Part shown: piece by piece, positions 11,328 to 22,284 of the stretch
How positions within the stretch are numbered: the first letter of the stretch is position 1
How the letters are laid out: every line of letters begins with the position of its first letter
Assembly: GCA_023627715.1 (NCBI GenBank)
Contig: JAMAHW010000014.1
Span: 310,001-374,000, forward strand
Origin: Periconia sp. R9002
Lineage: Eukaryota > Ascomycota > Dothideomycetes > Pleosporales > Periconiaceae
Length of the DNA: 64,000 nt
Reading direction: 5' to 3'
Notes under the pieces: generated by a model
The model's database searches: none
Told to the model about the DNA's origin: nothing
Seen by the model: only the letters and a program-made list of their open reading frames with translations
Program-made: the position numbers and the translations under genes

Positions 11328-12423
11328 GCCGCGCCCTGTCATCCCTCCCAAACAACCCCGACTGCGGTATAAACTGCATCACTAAAATAAAGTATGTGCA
11401 ACAATGATGGGGTCGTGGCTCAGTCAGTTGTCTTTCCGAAAAGATCAGTTGCACAGGCTCATCAAAGGAGTTTCCGTATATTGTATGCGGACTAAGGTCG
11501 ACTTGTACCGCATCTACGGTCTGTCTGAGTTTTATGAGAATTTCATTGTCGCGTATCGCATTTCGAAAACTTGCTGATGCGGCTTCTTTCTCGATGGATC
11601 CAAGTTTATAAATTTCGTACTCTTTTCAACATCAAAGCAGATTAGTCAACGCGCTAGTTCCCTAAGCCTCCACAGCATAAATTAAGGGAAAGCCACGTGA
11701 AAGCCTCCACGATAGGGAAAAAAGCTGGAGTCATTTTCGGGTTGAGAAAAACGTCACACAGCATGCAAAACCCATCACACACAATTCCTCCACCGCACAC
11801 AGCATAAATTGGATCGTTCCGTTTCTTTTCATAGGTGTTGGTGGGCAGACTTTGCTTACGTGTACACACATCTGAACGCCGAAGGGCAAACATTTCCCCG
11901 TGCGCGCAAATGATCTCATCTCGCCAGTGTTTGATCTCCGTTAAGCTTCAGCGCACCTGTGTCCGTACGCAGCTTCACCCCAGGAGTTCAATCTCGCTCC
12001 TCCAATGCTGATCCCTCTTTGGAATTGGTCTGGAACATGTGGCTGCGGCGTGGGGGATGATGCCGTGCGCCCCGATGAGGTGAAACTCCACTTTTGCGCC
12101 TTCGGTCATTTCAATACCCTGGATCCAACGTGTTGAGAGATGAGTTGCCCTTTGTAATATTGGGAGGATTTTACTTATAGGATGAACGCCGCTGTGTGGT
12201 TTGGAAGGGTGAGCGCCTGGTCTCGTAACATTCGTTCACTGTCTTGATTGCATGCCATAGCGCTGCGTACCTTCGTTGTCTACATCTCTTTTCTGAATCT
12301 TTAGATTCAATTTCAATCGTTTACCTATCATCTTGAGAGATCATAGTATCCTCTATTGCTTGAAGCAATCCGTTCCAATAACAGAAACAAAAACACCGTT
12401 TACATCAGTGATCCCCAAACAAA
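11328..12423. other. Spacer and expansin promoter region
   Basis: The region begins with the BMT2 3' end. From about 12190 it becomes CT-rich toward the expansin-like start codon, a typical fungal 5' leader. The minus-strand frames at 11654-11919 have no recognisable content and are not called. Confidence 0.5.
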
Positions 12424-13530
12424 ATGAAGTCTTTCGTTGCCATCCTCCCTATCGTGGGTCTTGCTCTTGCGCAAGATCAATGCGGCCCTCGCAGTACTGT
12501 AACGGAGACTCAAACTGAGCGCATCACGCTCACCGTTCCCGCCCCGTCAAACACGGCAACCCGTCGCCCCCAATTCCCCCCACAGCCTTATGGGAACGGA
12601 ACCTTTACGAACAGTACCCGATTTCCAACCGCACCTCCACGCCCAACGACGCTAGAAACGAAATTCTCTGTTATACCTACGGGATCCCTGTCTTCTGCGT
12701 TGTCTGCTTCATCCTCTGCGATATCTGCTTCCTCTGCATCGTCTGCGTCGTCAGTTTCTTCGGTGTTGTCTGCTTCATCCAAAAGCAAATCGGTCAAGAC
12801 TGTTGTAGTATCCCCGGTCCCTGTGACTGCTATCAGCTCAGCATCCACTCCCGTGTCCTCTTCCGCCCCAGCGGCGACCTCCGCCCCGGCAGAAAAGCCA
12901 GCTGAGGCAGTTAAGGAAGGAAACTCTGCCGCGGCTGTCAAGGGAAAAGCTACCTTTTACGGCGGGAATGTCAGCGGAGGACATTGTTCTTTCACCGGAT
13001 ACACACTTCCCTCGGGTCTTTTTGGCACCGCCTTCGGAGGTAGTTGGGATGCCTCTCAGTGTGGTTCATGCGTTGCCGTAACCGGACCTAACGGCAATAC
13101 CATCAAGGCCATGGTTGTCGACCAATGTCCCGAGTGCGACGTGACTCATCTCGACCTCTTCGAAACCGGGTTCGAGAAGATTGGCTCCAAGTCCGCAGGC
13201 ATCATAGACATCTCATACACCCAGGTTCCTTGCGACATCTCTTCTCCCATCACTCTTAAGAACAAGGAGGGCACTTCCCCGTACTTCTTCAGCATGCAAG
13301 TCGTCAACTCCAACGTGGCTGTTTCCAAACTTGAAGTTTCGATCGACGGAGGTGCAAGCTGGAAGGCTACCACTCGTCAACCTTACAACTTCTTCGAGAT
13401 CTCGGGAGGAAGTGGTAAAGATACTGTTGATGTTAAAGTCACAAGCGTCGGTGGCAACACCGTAGTTGTCAAGGGCGTAAGCGTAGCATCTGGCACAACG
13501 AAGACAGCGGATGGAAACTTCTCTTCCTAG
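12424..13530 (+). CDS. Secreted expansin-like protein with serine/threonine-rich linker
   Basis: Predicted to be secreted and to loosen polysaccharides non-hydrolytically, as expansins and fungal expansin-like proteins do. One exon, 368 residues. A signal peptide (MKSFVAILPIVGLALAQ, 1-17) leads into a long Ser/Thr/Ala/Pro-rich, presumably O-glycosylated stretch to about 170. A double-psi beta-barrel follows at about 173-272, with KATFYGGNVSGG, cysteine pairs, and HLDL (H242, D244), the counterpart of the expansin HFD motif. A C-terminal beta-sandwich (about 275-360) resembles a CBM63-type domain. No GPI signal is obvious. Whether it acts on the fungus's own wall or on plant material cannot be told from sequence. 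Confidence 0.85.
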   Translation: MKSFVAILPIVGLALAQDQCGPRSTVTETQTERITLTVPAPSNTATRRPQFPPQPYGNGTFTNSTRFPTAPPRPTTLETKFSVIPTGSLSSALSASSSAISASSASSASSVSSVLSASSKSKSVKTVVVSPVPVTAISSASTPVSSSAPAATSAPAEKPAEAVKEGNSAAAVKGKATFYGGNVSGGHCSFTGYTLPSGLFGTAFGGSWDASQCGSCVAVTGPNGNTIKAMVVDQCPECDVTHLDLFETGFEKIGSKSAGIIDISYTQVPCDISSPITLKNKEGTSPYFFSMQVVNSNVAVSKLEVSIDGGASWKATTRQPYNFFEISGGSGKDTVDVKVTSVGGNTVVVKGVSVASGTTKTADGNFSS

Positions 13531-13965
13531 ATACAAGACGACGGTTTTGGCAGCTTAACCAATGCACCTCTGCTCATCTGAACGGTAAAGCAGATTATTT
13601 TCTCTGTTGATTTTTATATTAAATTTTGTATGCTTCATTCATAGCATCGATAAAATTCTTTCCAGCATTGCATGGTTCTCGTTTTCAATCGTGTGGCCTG
13701 CCAGAGTTGTACCAAACATCACATTCCAACTTCTTCGATACAACTACATCTCATGATCTATGTGCCCTTTTCTATGAGTAACTAAGACCAACGTAGTATA
13801 TTATATGCACTCAAACGTGCTCTAAAAACATCATTTCTAGTACTGTATGTGTATATACTTCCCCACAGGCACACGTTTTTCCTATTTGTGATGGATCTCC
13901 TCTTTCCATCTAGTGCTAGTCCTCCAGCTTGGTTTCGTCCTATAACAAATACCTTCACTTTCTCT
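13531..13965. other. Convergent 3' spacer
   Basis: An AT-rich stretch between the expansin-like stop codon and the proposed end of the SRR1-like gene. It should hold both polyadenylation regions. No gene seen. Confidence 0.45.
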
Positions 13966-15089
13966 CTAGGCCGCCTTCCTTACGTAAATATATACGCGGC
14001 GGAAGCTTCCCAAGAGCTTCTCGTCTTCGGTTAAAACTGGAAAGTCGAATCGTTCATAATCGTTCCACATCACTTCCGTGCGAGGGGAGTCGGGGTCTAG
14101 ATATAGTTTGCTATCCACTATAGGTTAGGGAAGACTGCAGACGAAGCGGAGTCCTGACATCTTACCCATCGTCATTAAAAGGTGAGAAGCCAGCAGCAGT
14201 AATGATCACCGCAGGGCGAGCAAGGTCGGCAATAATTTGTTTGACAGGCGCCGCCACCCATGCTGAAAATACAATCGAGTTATTGTCGATCTCCGCGAAA
14301 CCTCCAGCCCCGAAATGTCCCACAATTGAGAACCCTTTCGTCTTCAGCATCTTCTTTGCCTCTTCGGTGTACAGAGGATCTTGAGCAAGCAGTTGGACAT
14401 CTTTTACACCGCACATTTCTGCCATAGTTATGGCAACCGAATGTTGAACTGTGCTAGAGAGAATACTGGCTTCCATCTCATCTACACTCGAGCCCGTCTG
14501 CTTTACAAACCTTGCAGGAGGTTTACGAAACATGTCACCTAGTCCAAAACAAACAATCTTAGTCACTTTCCTATGACGAAACACATCCCCGAGTCGAGAC
14601 TGTAGTAAACTACAGCTAGTACTCTTATTCCAGGCGAGCCTATTCTTGTCGAAGATCGATTCGGCGTTCTCGAAGATACCACGAACCTTTCTGACGTAGA
14701 CGTTCTGCCAATCAACTAGATACGAGCAGTGATACGTTTCTGGGGGTCCGTCGGGTTGCGATGCTACCAATCGCCAGTACTCCTGGTACTTGACGCATGG
14801 CCGCCTGTAAAATTATCAGCGTTTTGCGCGCGGGACGGGTACCGACTGCGTTTTTACCAGATTGGGTGTTTTTCTGTAAACATGGGATTTTTATGCGTGC
14901 TTTCGAGCCATCGATTAAGCGAACGGTGAAATATTCAAGCTCTGCGGACTGTGAAAGTTGTTGTTCGATATCGCGAAGATCTTGCTTCGTCCACAATTTT
15001 GCTCCCGTCTCGTACAGATTGGAGGCAGTTTGGCTACTCTTCCGGAACTCAGTGCAACCATAGTCTAGGACGGGCGTATCCGACGACAT
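13966..15089 (-). CDS. SRR1-like domain protein, join uncertain
   Basis: A fungal protein with the SRR1-like domain, a family tied to light and clock signalling in plants but of unknown biochemistry. Segments are 15089 to about 14858 (LYETGAKLWTKQDLR), about 14804-14166 (PDGPPETYHCSYLVDWQNVY, KIVCFGLGDMF) and 14110-13966. The last segment ends DPDSPRTEVMWNDYERFD and FPVLTEDEKLLGSFRRVYIY, joins in phase after SPFNDDG, and extends the frame beyond the stop at 14162. The first join is a problem. The obvious intron (14857-14805, GTAAAA to TTACAG) leaves the phase off by one base relative to the conserved RPCVKYQEYWRLVAS. An alternative acceptor near 14769 restores phase but removes that stretch. 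A sequencing error, a real frameshift or odd splicing are all possible. Confidence 0.68.
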
Positions 15090-15906
15090 GTTGCGTATTC
15101 GAGATTAATAGTGCTCGTCCAGCATCCGTGTGAGGTTCTCAACTGAAAAGGACAACATTGAAGCTTTTATATGTCGACGGCTCAACGATGAGTCTTATAT
15201 TGCAACCCTGCGCTGCTGCGCCGTGTCATGACAATCATTGGCTACACATGCTGGGTAGCTTGTGAAAGGCTGAAAATGGATTTTGGATAGCAGGTACATT
15301 TGTTAGGAAGAGATGACTCACCAACCTCTATGACCTTAGTCACGCGGCATTCATGTATCTTTGTATACTCCCTTCTAGTACAATACCCTGCGATGATAAT
15401 CTTATACTTTTCGTATACGCCTTTCGCTGAAAACGCTTCATGTGATGCTTTTCTAGTGCTGATACCGCGAATGATTCACTGCCAAACTTCAACTGAAATA
15501 GAAGAATTGATGAGTCAGAGCATGAGGCGCCAAGGGTCAGGCACAGGTTCTTTGCGAAGTACATGTAGATGCTTACTATCTTAGTCTACATAGTGCTGTC
15601 ATAAGGGCTCGTAGTATGTAACACTTTAATGTAGAACGCATACTGTATAGTTCTAAATAGATGGATTGTAATAAAAAATATTCGGGACTTCACATGGGGC
15701 GAAAACACCGAGTGTCGACTTGCCGGGTATGTGGCATAGTGTTACACAAGTGCTCCAATCAACGTGCGTGCTTACTACCGCTCCATGCAAGTGCTGATGC
15801 AACTATTCGCCCGATCCAAGAGCGATGGTATATATGTACCATTCAGGTGAGCCTGATTCTGTGTTTGATCAGATTGTTTCCCGGAAACTTACATTGCCCA
15901 TCACAA
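15090..15906. other. Divergent spacer
   Basis: Lies between the SRR1-like start (minus) and the GNAT start (plus). Small open frames here (15300-15584 and others) show no recognisable content. It should hold both promoters. Confidence 0.45.
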
Positions 15907-16921
15907 ATGTCCACATCAAGTCTTGAGATTGTCAACCTCACGGGCGTCGGCCTCTCTCGCGAAGAAAGCCGGCAAGCAGCGACATGGATGGCTAAAGCAT
16001 TCGCCCTGGCCCGTACGTTTCAAACCTTGTACTCGCTTCCTTTCGATCCAGAAAGAGACCTTGAATGAAAAGTCATAGCGATTGACGCCCACGTAGCTGC
16101 CACCCCCGCCTTGACCATCTTCTTCGGTGCAGCTCCCTACGAAGCCAATGTACAAATGCATGAGAAATTCTGGTCTTCCCACTTGAATAGGGTTGCAATG
16201 TCGGGTATACTCATTGGAGCTCGAGAAAACGGAGAGTGGCGTGGGTTCAGGGCGTTCTTTGAGCCGGGAAAGTCACGAATGCCTTACGATACAAACTATG
16301 TGAGACTCATCGAAACTGCACCCCAGCAAAAAAAAAAATCTGACCCATATGTTAGAGACTAGATGATAACGAAGACTGGGATTCATTTTTGAATTTGGCC
16401 GGTGAAGACCAATACGTGAATCGTATCAAAGAATGGAGCAACGTCACGGGTCATACAAACGAAGAGATCGGTATTACTCCAAGCGAATGCTACACTACTT
16501 CTATAATTGTTGTGGAGTAAGTTGGTATATGCCATCGTTCTGCTATGTCCTTGTGCTCACCAATGAAACAGTCCTAGTCATCAACACAAGGGTATAGGAC
16601 ATGCTTTGGATGAATACACACGCAAGATTGTAAGCTAGGAATGAATGAGGTATCTCAACATGAGCACCACCTAACATTTATTCATTTAGACTCGCGAGGC
16701 AGGGAGATCATTACATGTGCGTATACATGAATATATCGTGAGTATAACTATTCGAGCTGTGCCTAAGGAGTCTGCTAATAGTAGAGGATTAGCTCCCCTT
16801 CTATATGGCTCAGGGATACCAATTGCTGGCCACCCCTACATACAGTCTTTCCGGATCTGCCCCTTTCAAGGTCCATTTCCTAATGCACGATGGGCTTGAT
16901 ACAAAAGATCAGCTAGTTTAG
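15907..16921 (+). CDS. GNAT-family N-acetyltransferase, six exons
   Basis: A probable acetyl-CoA-dependent N-acetyltransferase with unknown substrate. Six small exons join in phase: 15907-16012, 16097-16299, 16356-16516, 16572-16629, 16690-16737 and 16793-16921, giving 234 residues. The acetyl-CoA-binding motif is VVDPSHQHKGIGHAL (Gln161, Gly164, Gly166), the classic Q/R-x-x-G-x-G/A. The C-terminal segment PFYMAQGYQLLATPTYS matches the usual final GNAT strand-helix. An 11-base A run at 16328-16338 falls inside the second intron and breaks the open frame there, so a naive scan would make this look like a pseudogene. The exact end of exon 5 is the least certain junction (GTGAGT chosen). Confidence 0.72.
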
Positions 16922-19597
16922 TCTTATGAGTGGAGGATTGGTGTGGCCATAGGAGGTGTGTACATGTTATATAACATGGCGGAAAAGGATTGAATCGTGG
17001 TGTACATGCATTACTGGTGTTGTATTGAGTTCGTAGTAATTGCAGTACCCCAAGTTTACATAGGCTACGCTAGCTCTTCCAGCGGAACAATCCAAGAGCC
17101 ATGATGCACCTCCTTCTGGCGCCAAAGGCTCAACTACTGCCGACTAAAAATCTGAATTGCAGGCTGTATGCTCAAGAAATATGCATCCCATTCATTGCCC
17201 ACTCCTAAACTGGGAAGTGCGTGTTTAATCAACAACCTGGTCAAGAAAGCAAGTAGTACATGGTCTATCAAACTCATAGGAGAAACCAAGGAGTGTCCCA
17301 CACACCCGGATTGTACTTACGTTGTGACACATAAATTGAATGTGCAAGTATCCATTACCTGGGAATTACAGTGATGATCAAGACGCATATTCTTTTAGAC
17401 TCTATGAAGTCTAATTGCACGATTCGTGTCTCCAAAACTCGTGACCAGATGTAAACCCAATTTCACTGTAAACCCGCACTCCATAGCGTTACACGACACA
17501 AAACAACAATTTTTATGCCCCACACACCCCAATCATGCCCAATCCATAAAACAAAAATCATTTTCGGGGCATACCATGATTTCGGCTTTCGTCAAAGTAG
17601 CGGTGTATTAGAGGCATAGCCGAATCCGCGCAACCCACAGACTAACTACCCCTTCTCCCCCCATCAGACTTCTAGAACCAACATCTGATCCCGCCGAAAC
17701 CAACAAGCAGGAGATTAAGTTACATACCTACGTGTACATGCAGGTAAATCTCCATAGCAACGCTACCTATCTGCATACATACACGCGGACACGGAAAAAA
17801 ATCAAGATGGGAAGAAGAAGAATGAAGTGTCCACGCTACATACATCATCATACATCAATTATCCTTGCTCACCGATCTTTTCTCCTTTTTCCCGTGTAAT
17901 TTCGCTATACACACCGCAACCGCTGGGCAAGTGCGCGAAATGACTCTGTTGTTCTGCTCTAGAATCTCTAAGCAAGGGGGGTGTTCAAGTTAGTTGGCTT
18001 CCTTCTTCCGATTCCCCGAGGCGCCCAACAGGTTTCGAGACTGTTACTTTTTTTTCTTCGAGACCGTTCTTCCCCTTGTCGCACCGGAAGATTAGTTTCT
18101 CCCGGGATGGAGGAATATGTCAAGAAGTGGGAATGATATGCTTGCGTGTTGTTTACGCTAGTTTGTACATACGTGCACGTCCCGTTTAGAGTCAATGTTA
18201 GGCGAAGTGCGAGATGGCAGGCTGTATGTAGGAAGAAAGCGTGGGATGTTTGTATTTGACAGACGAATACATATCTATCCCCGAGTATTCGAAACTTGAA
18301 TGATAGGAAGTGGAATAGGTGGATCCTGGGTGAAGCAGTCTTAGCGTGTTGTGATAACTGCCTCTGGTGTGTAGAATTCAGATACAAAGAAGGTTTCTTC
18401 ATTTGGCATTCGATCCAAATGTGAAAAACCACACATTTTTGTGAGGGGCACAGGCTAATTGACCATAGTTTCTATAATGTGACATTCCTCGAGAATTTCC
18501 TCTGGCGATGTTTTAATGTACGGATCTGTTTCTACCTACCGTTCAATGGTGTTTCACGTATTGATAAGCAATCAGCTCAATATAATCTTCGGCTGCAGGA
18601 AATCGTGTGACCAAAACTACTAGGTACCCAGCTATTTGATGTCATGGACCGCAACGGATATGTCGAACTCCCCCCAGAGGATATGCGATACTCGCATACG
18701 TAACGTACACACACAGAATTTACACCGTAATACGAATCTGACATGCGCTGCACACGCAACATGATGTAACGCGGCACACATTATTTTTTCCTCTTTACGC
18801 ACACATGCATACGCATACATATGTCCGCAGCATATGCACTGTGTACAAGCGTGGAAGCTGGCTTTGGGTAATATCGCTGTCGAAATGTCCTTCTGCGCAG
18901 GAGGAGCATAGCAGAGTAAAGTGGGTGGGCGGGTTACCATACACAGGAAGACCATAATACGCGCAGCACGGCGTTGCAGTGTCGATCATCCCCAGATCTT
19001 CTGACCACAAAACAGAGGGCGGGGTTGAGGCATATGGGACGACTCGCTGGGAAAATGGCCGTGTCGTGCGTTTACGAATGACAATCATCACCGTATAATG
19101 ATATCGGATCCTGGGTGGGCCAGGCCCAAAATTAAATAAGGTGCGCTTGAGTCGCCATTGACGCTGTGAAGAGGAGATGGATATAAAAATACCACACACA
19201 CATATATTCTGGGACGTCCATGGCTGTGACAGGTATTGGGTGCCGCTGTCGATCAATGTAAGTGGTGGTTAAGTAAAACTTCAGGAATGTGTTGCAGTGA
19301 TGTACAAGTTCGTATGGAGGGTATCAGTAACGGGATCAAACGAGAACTGCGAGGATCGGGTAATTCAAAGCCAATGACATTTCTTTTGCACTTTTTCAGT
19401 ACGACCGCATGGATACCGTGGTATATGTCGTGAAGATCGTTGCTACCCATGCACGCCATCACTATCACCCGGAAGCTCATTAAGAGTTATGTTTTGACCA
19501 TTCATTTGTAAACATAACACCTTTTGATGCCCATACTCATGTCGAAGAAGTTGAAAAGACCCTATAGGAGACCCCCCTGCCTATTCAACCATGCCAC
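16922..19597. other. Long spacer without a supported gene
   Basis: About 2.7 kb between the GNAT gene and the eS1 gene, which point toward each other. Minus-strand open frames of about 150 codons (17968-18432, 18795-19256) have no recognisable content, biased composition and no splice-supported partners. I see no repeat or RNA gene. Confidence 0.5.
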
Positions 19598-20549
19598 TTA
19601 CACATTCTCAAGGACCTGCTCCTTGAACTCACGCTCAACCTGATCGAATAATGTTAGCAGAGTGCCCGTGCTGTGTTGATTTGGGATATCAAATACCTTC
19701 TGGCCAGAGTCATCCTGGCTTGACTCGCCGTGTAGACCGAGGAGAGCACCGAGGTCGAACTTGGGTGCCTTGAGAAGCTTAACCTTGCGCACGTGGATCT
19801 GCTCAAATGTCAGCCATTGTCTCCCAATCTCTTAAACCTATTGTAACGCACGTTCTGGAGGGGGTAGATGCCCTGGGTGGCCTTCTCGATTTCTCGGCCA
19901 ATGACCTCAGGGATGAGCTTCTGGGTCAACTGAGCGAGGGAGCATGAGCTGGCCTCGCGGGACATGATCTCGACCATCTTCTTGCGGATCGCCCTGATCT
20001 GCGACGAGGCAGCGTAGGTGGTCTTCTTGATCTGGTTTGGTCGTCGCTTGGTGAAAGCAATGGCGAAGAGGCGGAGGAGGTAGTCGTCGGTGGTCTTGAC
20101 AACGACGTTGGCCTCAATGAGGGTTTGCCATTTACGGACGAGCGAGCGGAGCTTGTCCGAGGTGAAGTCGAGGCCGTGGAAGTTGGTTAGGCAGTTCTTG
20201 CCCTGGATTTCGTCGACTCGTAGCTTGACCTTGCGGAAGGCGTGGTCCTCGTCTTTCTGGAGATCAGCGAGCGAGACCTCGAATATCCGGCCCTTCAGCG
20301 CATCGTTTGCGTTCTTGAGACCGGAGGTGCGGTTCACGAGGGTTTTGCCGACGCTGCGAGAGAATTTGATTCAGTACATGTGCATGGAAAAGCCGAAGCA
20401 ACAATTCATCGTGGCGGGGTGTCTTACTCTCGGATCTGGAATGTGCCTGGGGCCTTGACGTTGTACCAATCCTTCTTCGCGAAGACATCGGTCTTCTTCT
20501 TGAGACCCTTCTTTCCCTTGGAAAGGCGCTTGTTCTTACCGACCGCCAT
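19598..20549 (-). CDS. RPS1: Ribosomal protein eS1 (S1/S3a)
   Basis: A 40S subunit protein near the mRNA exit channel. Exons on the minus strand are 20549-20428, 20353-19852, 19798-19697 and 19639-19598, joining in phase to 255 residues, exactly the usual length. The start [19 protein letters not shown] and [17 protein letters not shown] are diagnostic. [15 protein letters not shown], the central helix of the family, and [19 protein letters not shown] close to the end also match. The third intron (19696-19640) is 57 nt, has no stop codon and is in phase 0, so retention would insert 19 residues without truncation. The mature C-terminus [13 protein letters not shown] fits the spliced form. Confidence 0.95.
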
Positions 20550-21717
20550 GGTTGAAGCGTAGTATGTTACGTTGCAACCTGGGTGAAAGCGAAGTTGGAA
20601 GGGCTGTCCGGAGTTGTCGTGTCGTTGCTTAAAGTTGGGCGTAACAAATTCAACTGCTTAGCGAAAGTGCGCGCACGGTCCATGTAGCCACGTGATGCTA
20701 CATCTGCCGAGGTTTGGCCGTACCTAACGCGCATCAATCTCTTTGATCGACTTCCTACCTCGACACTGTTACCTTTCATTATTGTCTGTTCACATTACAT
20801 ACAGAGGCGCTTCTTTGCACTCCATGCACACGTTTGCATTTTGGCGGCCATGTGTGGAACTTGGAATACCATCCCTATGTCGCAGGCACAAAATTGGCTA
20901 CAGGCAACCAGCGTCGACTGGCTACGATACATGGCTACACATTGTCTCAATATGCTACACCACGTGGTGTCTTCCAAGATTAATACCAAACGATTCTGTA
21001 TCCGAAATTTAAGATTCATTTGTATGTGTATGTACAATTTTCAGAATTGAGGCTCTTTGACAAGACACCCAATGTTCGGTTACGAATATCTAAGCATTTG
21101 AACACCTCTTTCATCAAGCAGCAAATCTGCTCTCCATTCGCGCATTGCTGCCCATCACACACAAGTTCAGGTCGCATCGAGATGTCTCGTCTGCCGTCAT
21201 CCATTTGATGACATGGACGGTCATCATCACGGGTACTCTCTTGAGATACAGCCACACAACCCCACGCGGGATGTCTTACGAGGACCCAATAACAGCTTAC
21301 GACTCGCCATTGCAGGATGCTGTTCCACCTAAGCGAAACCTGCTCGATAGTTTCGGGATGAATGGGTCCTTCTCATCAGCCCCTTCTCTCACAAATCATC
21401 CCGTCGGAGTTCCCTACGGCTTGCCGTGTTATTGGACCGAATTTGCTATCCATCCCGTTTCTCCTCTCGGGAGGCATTTAGGGCCGCCCATTTCAAAGGA
21501 GTGGCTTTTTGATGTGCTGTCGATTTAATGGTTTCAGTGATGACGTTCTTCAGGTTTTGGAGGTCCCTGTTCGATCACCAACGATTCGTCGGTCTATTTC
21601 GCTGGTCATGTTTTTACAGCGGCGTGGTCCTGGTGCTGACTCTGATATGGGTTTTGTTGTTCGCAAAATTTCTCAAAATCTGGAAAACTGATGTACCCGT
21701 CTAATGATAGCGTTAAT
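20550..21717. other. Spacer, no gene seen
   Basis: Starts with the eS1 promoter. A plus-strand open frame (21145-21528) has no recognisable domain, and no splice partner was found. Nothing supportable as a gene. Confidence 0.45.
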
Positions 21718-22119
21718 TCATGGCTTCTTGAGCAGCGGAACCAAGGCAGGATGCTTACCTTGTTGCCGATATTGGTGAACGTAGCGAGCACTCTCACTTC
21801 TCCACACACCGGGCCTATCTGGTGAAGAGGTGGGAGTGGAACGCATCTCGGAGGCATTTGGAGAAACCATGGGACTCTGAGAGGGTGTCTCGCCTCTGGG
21901 TGTTGGTGGGTGGGAAGCGACCTTGGCCAGCAGAGCGGAAGCTTTGGTGGGACTGCCTGTCCCCGAGTCTCTCCGAGTGACTACTGGAGCATGTGTGGAA
22001 ATGCATGGAGAGGATACGGTGGATGGTGTCAGAGGTGGACGGCGACTGCCTGATTTGGATTGTGGTGCTTGTGTGGGTAGGGAATAGTAGTAGGTGGTGG
22101 AGTTGTTGTGGGCGGCCAT
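21718..22119 (-). CDS. Small hypothetical protein, proline/serine-rich
   Basis: I do not recognise a family. From the ATG at 22119 the frame gives 133 residues, rich in Ser, Thr and Pro, with SGTGSPTKASALLAKVASHPP and a more ordered, basic C-terminus (RSESARYVHQYRQQGKHPALV). The same frame extends upstream to an ATG at 22284, adding 55 residues that begin with a hydrophobic stretch (VMYLLYCTYLLLFLCLVV). That could be a membrane anchor or merely a CT-rich leader read in frame. A possible splice donor (GGTAAGCAT) within the C-terminal codons near 21757 means the true end may differ. Composition and the in-frame length make it a likely gene, but function is unknown. Confidence 0.5.
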   Translation of the reverse strand: MAAHNNSTTYYYSLPTQAPQSKSGSRRPPLTPSTVSSPCISTHAPVVTRRDSGTGSPTKASALLAKVASHPPTPRGETPSQSPMVSPNASEMRSTPTSSPDRPGVWRSESARYVHQYRQQGKHPALVPLLKKP

Positions 22120-22284
22120 GATGGAAGTTGGATTCTCATGTGAAGGATGGCGGATGGTTGAGTGGGAAAGGTTGGAGGGATGGGATTTGAATGAAGAAAA
22201 AGGCCGGACGACGAGGCAGAGAAATAGCAATAGGTAGGTACAGTAGAGTAAGTACATGACAGCTGCCGAGACGCGAGACGCCAT

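Noticed and set aside
16322..16362. GNAT gene as a frameshifted pseudogene at the A run
   Set aside because: The A run and stop lie within a GT-AG intron (16300-16355) that restores the frame.
17968..18432. A 154-codon minus-strand frame in the 16.9-19.6 kb spacer
   Set aside because: Low-information sequence with scattered His/Ser; the start context is weak and no family is recognisable.
21145..21528. A 127-codon plus-strand frame downstream of eS1
   Set aside because: No recognisable motif, no homologue I could name, and no supporting splice structure.
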